Assembly: GCA_037367355.1 (NCBI GenBank)
Contig: CM074695.1
Span: forward strand, 1,178,001 to 1,242,000
DNA: 64,000 nt
Direction of reading: 5' to 3'
DNA from: Neoscytalidium dimidiatum
Taxonomy: Eukaryota > Ascomycota > Dothideomycetes > Botryosphaeriales > Botryosphaeriaceae
The position numbers and the translations under genes are program-made. Below are positions 21,560-32,320 of this stretch, one piece after another; the first letter of the stretch is position 1; every line of letters starts with the position of its first letter. The notes below the pieces were generated by a model. It saw only the letters and a list, made by a program, of their open reading frames with translations, had not been told where the DNA came from and made no database searches.

Positions 21560-23359
21560 TCAAGTCCGAATATCCGTCAAAATCCTCTGAGCTTCGAGTT
21601 CAGTCACTCCAAAGTTTCCTGAACCTTCATTGGCTCTCGGTTCTGGCAACTTTGGAAAGACGTGCTCTAAAGCACTCCTAACAATGGTGTCTACTTCATG
21701 CTTCGCACTCGCAATAGCATAAATGTAGAAATCCGGTCTGACCAACACTGCGAGAGCCTTGTTACTCGCAAACCATTCCGTATACCTCCCACTCAGATCC
21801 TGGATTCCATCCTTGCCGCCGAGCCAGAAGGCTGAACCTTCAAAAAGCTCGTCGAACCTCTTTCTTGTCTCCGTTCCCAAAAGCTCCACTGGATTCTCAG
21901 GGCCCGCACCCAGAAGTACCCAGCCCTGCCCCGCAACAACGTCAAACGGCCCCCTTCTCCCCCGATACACCACCTCATCAAGCATGAACAACACCCCACC
22001 AGTATCCCTCCCCGCATCTACTCTCTCTCCATCCCTCAAATACATCCCGTCCAACCCCAGCGCCTCAACATCAGGATACCCCTCAGCAATCTTCTCCTGC
22101 TTCAACCTCTCATCCCTCCTCTTCGCCTCCTCCGGATCCGTCACCGCAATCAGCTCCTCCACCTCCAACGCCAAACTCACCAGCATCTCCGCAATGCCAT
22201 GCTGCTCCCTCGAATAGTCCTCCAGCAGCCTCCGCCAATCGACACCGGCACGCGCGCACCTCACCGCCGCCGCCAGCCTCCACGCCACGGCCTTCGCATC
22301 CCTCACCCCGGTGTTCAGCCCGGCCCCGAGGAACTGCGGCGTGCAGTGCGCCGCGTCCCCGACCAGCACGACCCTGCCGCTCGCGAACCGCGCGCACCAC
22401 CCGCCCAGGGGGCTGAACACCGTCTGGCGCGCCAGCCGCGCCTGCTCCCTCTCGACCCCCCACCCGCGCAGCAGCCCCCACACGAACCCGTCGTCCCACG
22501 CCGCCCCGTCCCCTTCCCCCGGCAGCAGCATGAACTCCAGCCGCCGCCGGAACCCCAGCGACGGCGCGCTCGTGCACGGCCGCGCCGGGTCGTTGTACTG
22601 CCGGAAGAAGCCCTCGTCGCGCCACGTGTGGGGTGAAGGGCCGCCGCCGTCGTCCGGGACGCGGGGCGACACGTCCAGCACGAGCCAGCGGCGGCGCTGG
22701 CGCGTGCGGACGAGGAAGTCGATGCCGGCGGAGGAGCGGACGGCGCTGCGGGCGCCGTCGGCGCCGACGACGAAGAGGGCTGTGGTTTCGTGCTTGGGAA
22801 GGGGGTCGTGGTGGTGGTGGTGGTGGGTGGTTTGAGGGGTTGGGGTGGAGGAAGGAGCGTGCTGCTCTTTGTTTTTGGAGATGTATGGCTGCCAGAGGAT
22901 GGAGACGTGGTCGCCGTGGTCGGTCACGGCGACCACGTCGGTACCGCGGCGGACCGGGATCCCGCGGATAGCGCAAGCGCGCTCGAGAAGCGCGTCGAAG
23001 GCCATTTGGTCCATGCCGTAGACGACGTCCATGCCGCTGCGGGAGGATGGGCCGTTGAAGGGGATGCGCGCGGTGAGGGTGCCGTCGGCGCCGATCCATT
23101 CGCAGTGGTCGGCCAGCTGGGGGCGGAAGGGGAAGATGGCTTTGGTGGCAAGGACTTCATCGAGAAGGCCGAGGCCTTGGAGAATGCGGAGAGTTTGACT
23201 GTAGCAGGTCACTGCACGAGGTAGATTCCAACGCTCGTTGCGGCGCTCGAGGATCTGAACGCGGATGTCGAGTTGGTGGAGGAGCAGTGCGGTGAGCATG
23301 CCCACGGGGCCGGCGCCGACGATGGCGATGTCACAGTCACAAGTCACGTTGGAGTCCAT
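21560..23359 (-). CDS. FAD-dependent aromatic-type monooxygenase
   Basis: Single exon, 599 residues from the ATG at 23359; the frame stays open further upstream but only with a TTG start. The N-terminal Rossmann motif is VGAGPVGM (Gly15-x-Gly17-x-x-Gly20), followed by an acidic end of beta-2 (LERR). The second NAD(P)H/FAD motif is VVGADGARS, and the third is LVGDAAHCTPQFLGAGLNTG. This order defines the UbiH/PheA/MhpA class (PF01494) of group A flavoprotein hydroxylases, which insert one oxygen into phenolic or similar rings using NAD(P)H. The C-terminal ~150 residues resemble the thioredoxin-like extension of phenol-hydroxylase-type enzymes and contain LLGAGPENPVELLG and LVRPDFYIYA. A His-rich insert between the second and third motifs is encoded by a GTG repeat around 22805-22830. 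It is probably part of the regulator/P450/MFS group. Confidence 0.92.
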   Translation of the reverse strand: MDSNVTCDCDIAIVGAGPVGMLTALLLHQLDIRVQILERRNERWNLPRAVTCYSQTLRILQGLGLLDEVLATKAIFPFRPQLADHCEWIGADGTLTARIPFNGPSSRSGMDVVYGMDQMAFDALLERACAIRGIPVRRGTDVVAVTDHGDHVSILWQPYISKNKEQHAPSSTPTPQTTHHHHHHDPLPKHETTALFVVGADGARSAVRSSAGIDFLVRTRQRRRWLVLDVSPRVPDDGGGPSPHTWRDEGFFRQYNDPARPCTSAPSLGFRRRLEFMLLPGEGDGAAWDDGFVWGLLRGWGVEREQARLARQTVFSPLGGWCARFASGRVVLVGDAAHCTPQFLGAGLNTGVRDAKAVAWRLAAAVRCARAGVDWRRLLEDYSREQHGIAEMLVSLALEVEELIAVTDPEEAKRRDERLKQEKIAEGYPDVEALGLDGMYLRDGERVDAGRDTGGVLFMLDEVVYRGRRGPFDVVAGQGWVLLGAGPENPVELLGTETRKRFDELFEGSAFWLGGKDGIQDLSGRYTEWFASNKALAVLVRPDFYIYAIASAKHEVDTIVRSALEHVFPKLPEPRANEGSGNFGVTELEAQRILTDIRT

Positions 23360-23487
23360 GATTGAGCAAGGAGCTTTTGATTCATAGGATGCTACAGATG
23401 TGATACAGTCCGTATATACATGTTCCACGCTCAACGAGCTAAGCTTACACCCGTGATTACCCTAAAGTATGCGATGCGGAGCAAAAG

Positions 23488-23560
23488 TCGGATGTGATTT
23501 CGCAAATCCGATGATTCCGAGGTCGAGTATGGTAAGATGCCTTGCATTAATCCGATCCGA
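23488..23560. promoter_or_regulatory. CGGAT inverted motifs upstream of the FAD monooxygenase
   Basis: About 130-200 bp upstream of the monooxygenase ATG there is an inverted pair TCGGAT (23488-23493) and ATCCGA (23506-23511), separated by 12 bp. A direct doublet of ATCCGA follows at 23550-23560. Paired CGG/CCG half-sites are the usual architecture of Zn2Cys6 operators. Assignment to the adjacent regulator is inference. Confidence 0.4.
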
Positions 23561-23704
23561 AGAAAACTGGAAGCGCGCGTCTGGTGTTGAAGGATTAAGG
23601 CTGGAATGAGTGGGGCCGAGTGTCCGCTCGGACGTTCCGAGGCTCGCTCAAAATGCGGAGTAAGTAAGCTACGTCATCTTCAGTTCCGTCCTGTAGAATG
23701 CACT

Positions 23705-25040
23705 TCACAACTCGATAGCCGCGGTCCTGAAGGTAACCGTGCAATCCTCCCACGGAATGAGAGGCCTGACCTCAAGAGAGCTGCCGTTCAGTGCAATGAT
23801 CTCCATCAGCTCGTCCGTCTCTCCATAGATCTCGAGCTCCATCTTGGCGTGCGGGTGGAGATCATCGAACATGCGAAGGAGGCTGGCGAGACAACCCACA
23901 GGAATGGTGCCCTTGACGGTCAACTGAATCACCTGCAGCTCGTGCATGTCTTGGAGAGCGGCACGGAACGCATACCAGGCCACGGGAGGATCGACCTCGA
24001 TGGTGTAGGTCCTGTAGTCCGGAGCCCAGATCTGGCGCCAGGTAAGCTCCATGCGCATGCGGATGCGACGGATTGTGAGCTTTGGATAGTAGCGAAGGGA
24101 AGCCTTGAAGCAGAGGAAGTGGATGGGCGCCTTGAAGTCGAACAGGTTGTTCGCGAAGAGGAAAGGAACGGCTTCCCAATAACTAGACGACTGCAGTGAG
24201 TGCTGAGAAACACCAGTTATGAGTTCCGAAACTCACATCCGCTTGCAGCTCAAGAGAAGTCCGAGAATGGCGCCCTTACAAATGACATGACCGTCGGGCA
24301 GGATGGTCTTTGAGCCCTTGCCACAGACGGTCGAGGTGAGGTGCCATTCTCCATGGTCGAGCCACTCTTTCTCAGCCCAGTTCTTGCCACAGGACAGACG
24401 CTCTTCTCCGTGTAGCTCAGCCCATCCTAAGGGGCCAGAAAGGATGGGGGCCATATGGCACATCATGGTCGGGTTATGCTCCAGGTGAATTGTCTCTCCT
24501 CCCAAGGCGTAAGCCCAGATGACGACTCGAATTTCCGCTGGAACCTTGTAGAGCCGTGACTGAAGCTGGCTCTTGAGCTCCTGTTCTGCTGATTAGTATG
24601 GACTCTGTGCGGTGAGGGCTTGTTGGGTGAACCTTTGGGAGTAGCTGCAGCCGGGGCTGCTGCGGAGGCTGGGTCTGACTCCTGAGCTGCTCGTCTGCAG
24701 TGCCATCGCCCACTTGGGGCTTCACCCAAGGGGCCTCGTGGGTCTTCAGTCTCCTCCACAAACGGAACATAGCTCCAAGATGCAGGGCGAGAGAGAATTC
24801 GATCAAGTCAGGAGTGAGGTGAGAAAGTGCAGGTGTTTGGTTGTATCGCAGAAGAAGCTGGCTGGACATCAGGTGCCCGCTTGAGCAGCGGCTGCTGCGA
24901 GGAAGCAGCGTTCGCGCGCAAAGGAAAGCACCCCTCAGGGCAAACGCGGCCCAGACAGGAAGCAGCGAAGCAGACAGCAACACAGCTGGCCCTTGAGGAA
25001 TAGTCGACAATTCCATTTTGCAGCGGGGCTGCTGAAGCAT
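23705..25040 (-). CDS. 2EXR/F-box-like fungal protein of unknown function
   Basis: Proposed exons 25040-24633, 24580-24237 and 24182-23705 total 409 residues. The core is clear: KVPAEIRVVIWAYALGGE (the 'LPxEIRxxIWxxxLGG' 2EXR/DUF7730 signature) and, across the second intron, LLLSCKRIYWEAVPFLFANN, which matches the typical 'LLxxCRxIYxEAxxxLYxxN' continuation. The first intron has a weak GTTCAC donor but a TACTAAT branch point and a phase match. The true start is uncertain: 25040 gives a hydrophobic N-terminus, while the internal ATG at 24770 (reading MFRLWRR) is also plausible. These proteins are abundant in ascomycetes, often in variable regions, and are thought to be F-box-like adaptors without known targets. 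It relates distantly to the tandem pair at 28.9-31.7 kb. Confidence 0.75.
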
Positions 25041-25586
25041 GGAAACAATTCTTTGGATTAAAGTGTCAATTGCCAGTCAAAATATGTCTCGACGACAACT
25101 CCCATCTCACCCGCACAGCGATACATGGTGTTGAGATTCCTGGAAACACCTCGTATAGGAACGCTCTATAGATTCTCCACTTTTGAGGCCCGTGTGCTGA
25201 TTTGCCGTATCGCTATGTACGGACGGAGTCGCTAAGCCCTCCTGGTCACCAGAGAGCCAAGATGGGAGTAGTGCTTGTCTGGTATGTAATTACGCTCTAA
25301 GGTCTAGCGCAGACGATGAGCCAGCTGAATTGAGTATTTAGCGCGGTGGAAGTACGAAAAAGGGCCTTCTGGGCCGAAGGGGCCTGATTCCGATTGGTGC
25401 GAGTAATGAACGTATCCGTATCGTATTCGTTTTTCCCAGCCCTACCGCTGTGCACTAGAATTGCGGCCTGTGACGACGCGTTCTACTAAGATGCTATTTA
25501 TCTCTGCTTAGCCCCTCGATTTTTCCAAAGGCCCTCTTTCGCTACCCTTTCCTAACTCCCAACGCTCTTCTTTTCAACTACTCACA

Positions 25587-28500
25587 ATGAAGCAAGGATA
25601 TAGCTCAAACGAGCTTATCCCCAACGATGCTCCCCCCGCCTATGCAGAGATGGCCGGCGTGGCCAACCAAACAATTTCCAGCAACACGGCAATGAGAGGT
25701 ACGTGATCGGCTACAAGTCAGCTTCCATCGGCTAACTCTTCTCCAGATGACGGCCGCATCGACGTTGACCTCGACTCCAAACTCGGCCGCAGCCTCTCAC
25801 GCATCTTCCACCAATCCCCGCCGCCCACTTCCTCCATCCCCTCCACACCACCACCCATCTACACCGAGCGCGAGCACCGCCAGCGAACCTGCCCCGTCCG
25901 CCTCAACATCGTCATCCAAGTCGTCGGCTCGCGCGGCGACGTGCAGCCCTTCATCGCCCTAGGCTGCGAACTGCAGCGGCACGGGCACCGCGTGCGCCTC
26001 GCCACGCACGACAACTTCGACTCCTTCGTCCGCGGCGCCGGCCTCGAGTTCTACCCCATCGGCGGCGACCCGGCCGAGCTGATGGCCTACATGGTCAAGA
26101 ACCCCGGCCTGATCCCCAACATGCGCTCCCTCCGCGCCGGCGACGTGCAGAAGAAGCGGAAGATGGTCGAGGAGATGCTGGACGGCTGTTGGCGGTCGTG
26201 CATCGAGGATGACCCCGTGTCGGGGGAGCCGTTCGTCGCGGACGCCATCATTGCCAATCCGCCGAGCTTCGCGCACGTGCACTGCGCGCAGGCGTTGGGC
26301 GTGCCGGTGCATTTGATGTTCACGATGCCGTGGAGCAGTACGAGAGCGTTCCCGCATCCGCTGGCGAACCTGAAGTACAAGGACACCGAACAGAGCGTGG
26401 CTAACTACGTGTCGTACGGAATCGTGGAGTGGATGACCTGGCAAGGGTGAGACAGATGAGCGCATATCTTCGAAACCTCTGGTTCAGAGCTAATTTAAGT
26501 TCCAGGCTGGGGGACGTCATAAACAGTTGGAGAGAAAAATTGGACCTGGAAGAGGTGCCCATGTCTGAGGGTCCCAATCTTGCGGAGACGCTAAAGGTTC
26601 CTTTTACATATTGCTGGTCGCCTGCACTGGTGCCAAAACCGGCAGATTGGCCGTCTCACATAGGTCAGTTTGATGGACGTTGCAAAGAAAAGCAGGAGGA
26701 ATCACTAAGTTCGTTTCTCCAGATGTCTGCGGATTCTTCTTCCGTGATCCTCCGAAGTACGATCCGCCGAAAGATCTTGCTGCCTTCATCGACGCTGGGG
26801 ACCCACCTGTATACATTGGATTTGGTAGTATCGTGATTGATGACCCGGAGAGGATGACAGCCACGATCTTGTCAGCGGTCAGAGCTACTGGCGTTAGAGC
26901 TATTGTGTCGAGAGGCTGGAGTAAACTTGGCGAGGCAGAGTCTACAGAACAAGTATTCTATCTCGGAGATTGTCCACACGAGTGGCTCTTCCAATATGTA
27001 TCCGCAGTCGTACACCACGGCGGAGCCGGCACAACAGCCTGCGGTCTGCGGTACGGAAAGCCAACCACGATCGTTCCCTTCTTTGGAGAGTAAGTCATTC
27101 TCTTTTACCAAGCCGAATATATACCAACTGATGTGTTCCTGTAGTCAACCATTCTGGGGAAACATGATTGCCGCATCTGGAGCTGGGCCAGTGCCCATTC
27201 CACAGAAGAAGCTGAATGCCAACAACCTTGCTGAAGCTATTAGGTATTGCCTTACGCCTGAAGCTGCACATGCTGCGTGGGAAATCTCGGAGAGAATGAA
27301 AATGGAGTCTGGTGTACAAGCGGCTGTCGCGTCGTTCCACAAGAACTTGCCATTGGAAACAATGACATGCGATATCTTCCCAGACCGGCCTGCAGCGTGG
27401 ACTTACACAAAAGGGAAGAAGAGGATTAAACTCTCGAAGATTGCGTCGGAAGTCATCATGTCAAAACTGGCAATCGACAGAAAGCACATGAAGTAGTACG
27501 TGTGCCAGGAGAGGCATTGGATACCTGACACTCAGATGCTAACCAAGTATACTAGTTACGAGACGAACACCATCATCATTGAAAACCGGCGCTGGGACCC
27601 GGTCACTGGCGCCTCCTCTGCCTTTATAGGTACTGTGACAGACATGACAAAAGCTACAGCAGGCATATTTCTTGATCCGTACCAAGAGTATAACAAAAGC
27701 CGCGCCTCAGCCGCCGACAGCCAGCCTCATTCCCGCACCCCATCCCGCGTGTCGTCGCCAACAAGAACAAGCGTCTCCCATACCCAATCACCCACGAAGC
27801 CCACCTTCTCCGAAAAAGACCTGGACTCCAGCCTCAAAACGACCGGTACCTTCTCCCCCACTACAATCCACGGCGAAGGCTCCAGCACCGCCCGACCAGC
27901 CTCTCCCGCTTCCTCCTCCTTCTCCACCGCCTCTTCCAAGAAGAACGAAAAGGCCCAACACAAAAATGGCCTCCACACGGCCGGTAAAATGGCCGCCGCA
28001 TCCGCCAAATCCATCGGCCTCGTCAACGGTGTCTACGTACGTCCAGTCTCCCAATTCCCTGCTATCATCCATCCATCCATCCATCCAACCCCCACTCCTA
28101 CCCAAAAATCCAGCGCCGCCGTCTACTGACGCCCACACCCCTCTCCGCACAGTTCAAAGGCATGCTCGTCGACCTCCCGCACGCCGTCGCCGAAGGCATG
28201 CGCACCGTGCCCTCCTACTACGGCGACGCGCCGCCCGCCCTCGCGCCCGTGACCGGCTGGAAGAGCGGCGCCGTCGCGGCGGGCAAGAACTTCGCGCAGG
28301 GCCTGGCCGGCGGGCTGTCCGACATCGTGTTGCAGCCGGTCAAGGGCGCGAAGAAGGAAGGCGCGGTCGGCGCCGTGAAAGGGTTCGGCAAGGGGCTCGT
28401 CGGGCTGGGGATGAAGACGGGGAGCGCGGCGGTGGGGCTGGTCGGGTATGGCGGGCTGGGCGTGGCGAAGAGCTTGAGGGGGTTGGCGCATGGGGGGACG

Positions 28501-28632
28501 AGGAAGGCGGTTGCGGAGAGGAGGAGGGCGGAGGGCGCGTGGTTGGTGGAGAGGGGGGAGGAGGGTGGGCAGGCGGTGGATGTGGGGCGGGTGCTGGATG
28601 AGTTTGAGAGATTACGGGTTGGGGGCCGGTAA
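25587..28632 (+). CDS. GT28 sterol 3-beta-glucosyltransferase-like protein with C-terminal extension
   Basis: Seven exons, 25587-25698, 25747-26446, 26506-26663, 26723-27089, 27145-27495, 27556-28036 and 28153-28632, give 882 residues. After a ~90-residue disordered Pro/Ser N-terminus comes the GT28 N-domain, starting VQPFIALGCELQRHGHRVRL after the GSRGD loop. The UDP-sugar-binding C-domain contains FGSIV, the HEWLF segment, VVHHGGAGTT and PFFGDQPFWG, which are key conserved motifs of UGT51/Atg26-type sterol glucosyltransferases. PH and GRAM domains of Atg26 are absent. The C-terminal ~300 residues are a Ser/Pro-rich linker followed by a glycine-rich amphipathic region with repeated KGF-G-KGL-G type motifs, resembling the C-terminal regions of VPS13/ATG2-like lipid-transfer proteins. 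Predicted role: membrane-associated glucosylation of sterols or related lipids. The donor at exon 5 could be 27493 or 27496. Confidence 0.9.
28065..28090. repeat. CATC tetranucleotide microsatellite
   Basis: About six copies of a CATC/ATCC unit lie inside the 116-nt sixth intron of the glucosyltransferase-like gene, so copy-number change would not alter the protein. Confidence 0.8.
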
Positions 28633-28857
28633 CGGGGATGAGCATGTGGAGCGCTTGTCAGAGTGTTTGATTTTGAGCCATTCGTTGCTACGTGGAGAAA
28701 TGATAGAGATATTAGAGCAAAGTATTTTCCTCCCCTTTTTAGCAAGGCACATCGATAAGCATGCTACGCGCCTGAATGTGTGAGCAAGTTCGTGAATCCC
28801 GTGATACCCATGCTACATCTTGTGATCGTGCCTGGTTCTCCATGATCATCCCCTCTT

Positions 28858-30080
28858 TCACTCCACGTATGAAACCCTGTCAATCACAGCCTGGGTATGA
28901 GATTGTTTGACCTTATCCGTAATGTCGAGAGTCTTGAGCACCAGATCCATGAAATCATACTTGGTGAACGTCATAGGCGTCGAGAATTGATCGACGTAGA
29001 TATCGACCTTGATGTGAGGGATCTTGATTATCCTGAAGCTCTGGAGGGCGTGGAACAAGCAGGGCTGGTGGTTAGCAACGTCAGAGGGGTTGGCGACCCA
29101 GCCACCCGTCCATCCGCCATCTCTCACGTCATTCAGACCTTCCTGCCCTCGATCCCCGTACCAGGTGAGATCGAACCAAAGGGAGGGGTGGGAATGACCG
29201 ATCACATTGACCAAGTGCAGGTTCTGGAGGCTCTTCAAGGTGATTACCTCGGGTATATCGCCAGGAGTCTCCCAGGAGTAATCAAATCTGGTGAATCTCG
29301 GGTCGCGAGTCGCGGTGTGTGTATAGAATATACGGATGTTGCGGACATTGGCGGCGTTTGTGAGGCCAATTTGGCGGATGAATTGCCTCAGGACGAAAGA
29401 GGACATGAAGGAGAAGATACACTGGCTATAGAGCTCAGCACATGCCTCCTCCTTGATTGTTTTGCTGATGTACAGAATGCTGAGGTCCAGAGGCCACCCA
29501 AAACTGCGGAAGCAGTTGTGACACTTCAGGCATGTGTAGAACAGTGGGTAAATGCTCTGTTTGAATCGGCAGTCGTGGAGTTCGGGAGTGCCGACATCCT
29601 TCTCGCAGGCGATGATTTGCGAATCGAGCTGGACTTCACCATCGCTGTTGCTTGAGACAGTGGACGCATTATCGTGGACCTCATCGCTCATAGATACATC
29701 ATCAAGGCCAAGAAAGTCTCTCAATGCCCTGTCAGAGCTGTCGACGATTTCTTGCGATTCTTTCTCCTGGATCATCACGTGGGCTCCACGCCAGCCGAAG
29801 ACAAAGTTGTAGATCTTGATGCGAAGCTCAGGAGGAATCCTCATAAAGGGGAAGATGTTGACGGTACGACCCCTGTGGCAGGCTCTGTTAGTACGACTTT
29901 GTTCCTGTCACTGCCACTACTAATGGTGATCCGGTGTACGAACTGTAGAATCAAGTTGTCCAGTGAGCTGGCATGGCCTACAGGCCGCTCTGAGGATTCA
30001 GCAGTTGGAAAGTGGCCTTGAAGCGCACTTTGTAGATCCATAGCCATGTCTTCAGTAGTCTTGTCGGGTGAATCAGCCAT
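28858..30080 (-). CDS. 2EXR/DUF7730-like protein, tandem copy 1
   Basis: Two exons, 30080-29944 and 29872-28858, give 383 residues. The 71-nt intron has a GTTCGT donor, a perfect TACTAAC branch point and a CACAG acceptor. The core begins NIFPFMRIPPELRIKIYNFVFGW, the 2EXR-type start ('F..L.IPPELR..IY...'). An acidic Asp/Ser-rich insert follows, then a CxxC element (CLKCHNC) directly before PLDLSILYISKTIKEEACAELY, the conserved 'LL..SR.I..EA..ELY' helix. The remainder includes NVRNIRIFY and LQNLHLVNVIG, strand-turn motifs reminiscent of leucine-rich repeats. Downstream copy 2 has the same order of blocks. Function unknown; an F-box-like adaptor role is the usual guess for the family. Confidence 0.8.
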
Positions 30081-30511
30081 GATTTGCTGTGCACAACTGT
30101 CACTTGGAGGGGGTGGGTCGATTCGGTGCTCGAAAGACTGCGGGCGGAACATCATGGGCCGGCGTTGTGATGGATGGACTCTTGTGCGCCAGGAGCCCAA
30201 CAACAAGGAAAGTGTGATAATAAATTTTCAAAGGATGACGGAAGAAGAGGAGACGGAGCGAGGTGAGAAGTAATTTCATCAAGCTGGTTGTGCGAGCGAC
30301 TAAGCCCAACTTAGTAGTGGGGGAAAGAAGGAAAGAGCCACCGGAGGCAACTCATGTCGCCAGGCCCTACCGACACAAGCGATTCTGACGCCCATTCACA
30401 GATTCACCGCCAAGAAACAGGATACTTTTCTGCTCTAACACCTTCTACGCTCTTATGTACATTTTACACTCGCTGTAGGTGCTGCACATCTGCCTTGAAT
30501 CTCGGCTTCAC

Positions 30512-31689
30512 TTATGCATCGTTGTTCCACAGTTTGATTGCCTGTTTAAGCTTTACATCGTCCACATCTTCTGGATCTCTCCAGGTTACCCGCTCCCGCA
30601 TGTTCTGGATATGCCATCGCTTCATCCTCGAATTGAGCTGAAGGGCGCTGTAAACCGCCCGCCTGTTGGGTTCCTGTATGTAGTCCAGCCACCGGTCATC
30701 GACTTCGACCTCAATACGACCAATCTTGACCTTGCTGAACTCATCTAAGGCCCGGAAGCACTTGGGAATTCTCCTTCTCCCATTTCTCCACACTTCTCCC
30801 GCATCACCGGCCCATCCACCATCCAGTACGCTAGGGTTCTGCTTATTAAACCCCAGCGTCGGCCACCAGGGCACACCGAAACCCGCTCCCACGACGTTGA
30901 CAAGATGAAGGCTCTGCAGGCGGCTCATTTTGCGGATTTCGGGGATTCCGCGCCGGCATTCCCAGGCGTTAGATAACCAGAACCCCAGTGGCCAGGCTAT
31001 TTCATGAGACATTCGCGCGTAGTAAATACGCACATGTCGGATCCGTGCCGCATTCTGTTCGCCGACCTGGTGCAGGAAGGCACTGAGCAGATGCGATGTG
31101 ATGAATACAAATGTAGCTCTGCCGTAGAGCTCGGCTGAAACTTCGTGGCACAGTTGTCTGGAGACGAGTAGAAGGCTGAGGTCTAGAGGCGATCCTGGGA
31201 TAGGCGCACATTCACCACAGACGCGGCAGCAGCGCGGTAGAGGATAGATATGCACCCCGGTGCCGGGGGCATTGTCTACATAGTAATATGCAGTTTCTTT
31301 GCGACAGGCAATGACGGCGGAGGTGATTGTCAGCTTGGGCGAGCCTTTCTTCAGGCGTTGACGAAGGGCGTGGGTGGTATGCCAGGACTTGGGCTTTAAC
31401 AGGATCGAGGCATTCTGATACCCAACAGCGTACGCGTAAATACGGAGGCGGACCTCTGCAGGCAGGCGCAGGAGGGGGAAGAAGTTGACGCACTCATACC
31501 GTTGCTGCCTCCGAACAGCAGCCTGAGTGACACGATCACAGAAAAACCTGGCACTGCATCTGTGTCAAGCATTTGTTCGGCGACAAAGAAAAGATCTTGG
31601 TCTTACGATTTATCCGGCCCAATGGCAGTGGAAATTCGGCCCTCACACCCCAGAGGCACAGCGACCGTCGTTGGGGTTAAGTCTGTCAT
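30512..31689 (-). CDS. 2EXR/DUF7730-like protein, tandem copy 2
   Basis: Two exons, 31689-31607 and 31559-30512, give 376 residues; the 47-nt intron has a GTAAGA donor and ACACAG acceptor, and exon 1 ends in phase 2. The core begins NFFPLLRLPAEVRLRIYAYAVGY, then a CxxC-containing element (CCRVCGEC) directly before PLDLSLLLVSRQLCHEVSAELY, RIRHVRIYYA and LQSLHLVNVVG. Each of these blocks has a counterpart in copy 1 in the same order, so the two genes are a tandem duplication on the same strand, 431 bp apart. Divergence is substantial, with identity concentrated in the blocks, so the duplication is old. The paired cysteines suggest metal binding, which would be unusual for this family. Confidence 0.8.
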
Positions 31690-32104
31690 GACGTCTGAAA
31701 ACAAGAAAATGACAGGCGACAGGTGACAAGACCGAACGATGTTTCGGTATTCAGTAATCGGATGTGCATTTATGTGGTTTTCGTGGAACTTCCGATGCCC
31801 TCCTGGAAAGTGAACGATTGCATCGGTCGCCACACCAGCTTTATACGCTGCTCGTCAGTCGGTCCTAGCATGCCCAGAATCTCGGCAATCCTCCCTAGGC
31901 CTCACATAAGGTGCTACGCTAGCGTCGGATTGGGCCAAATAAGGTTACGAATGTAATAAAAATCACCAAACCATTTGCTGATAGAATTTGATGCACCGTT
32001 ATTGCGTTTGACCCTATTGTGGAAATAAACCCGTCCTAGCCGCCATCTTCCAAGCGCTTAGAGGTTAATGTGCGCCTCTGCTATGTATGATTGGTCGTTA
32101 GGAG

Positions 32105-32320
32105 TTGAAAGATAAATATAATAAATATGACAAACAGGAAGAAAAGAATATTCATCATAAACACGGAAAACAGAATGAAGAATATAAACATCATAAACAT
32201 CATAAATATAAAATACAGAGTGAAAAGGATAAACAGGGTAAATAATACAAACGTAATGAGAACAATGAATATGATGAATATGAGGAACAGAATAAAAAAA
32301 AATTCATCACCAAAATGATC
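32105..32320 (+). repeat. A-rich purine tract with ATAAACATC-type repeats
   Basis: About 215 bases are almost entirely A, G and T with very little C on the plus strand. Short quasi-repeats (ATAAACATC, AATATGATG, GGATAAACAGG) are spaced every 9-15 bases. Its strand asymmetry and composition differ sharply from the flanks. It marks the border between the conserved gene block to the left and the gene-poor island to the right. Confidence 0.7.

Noticed and set aside
22110..23224. Long Arg/Pro/Gly-rich frames overlapping the FAD monooxygenase
   Set aside because: They are shadow frames caused by high third-position GC. The true frame carries all three flavin motifs.
23360..23434. N-terminal extension of the FAD monooxygenase
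   Set aside because: The extension begins with TTG. The ATG at 23359 places the Rossmann motif at the usual distance from the N-terminus.
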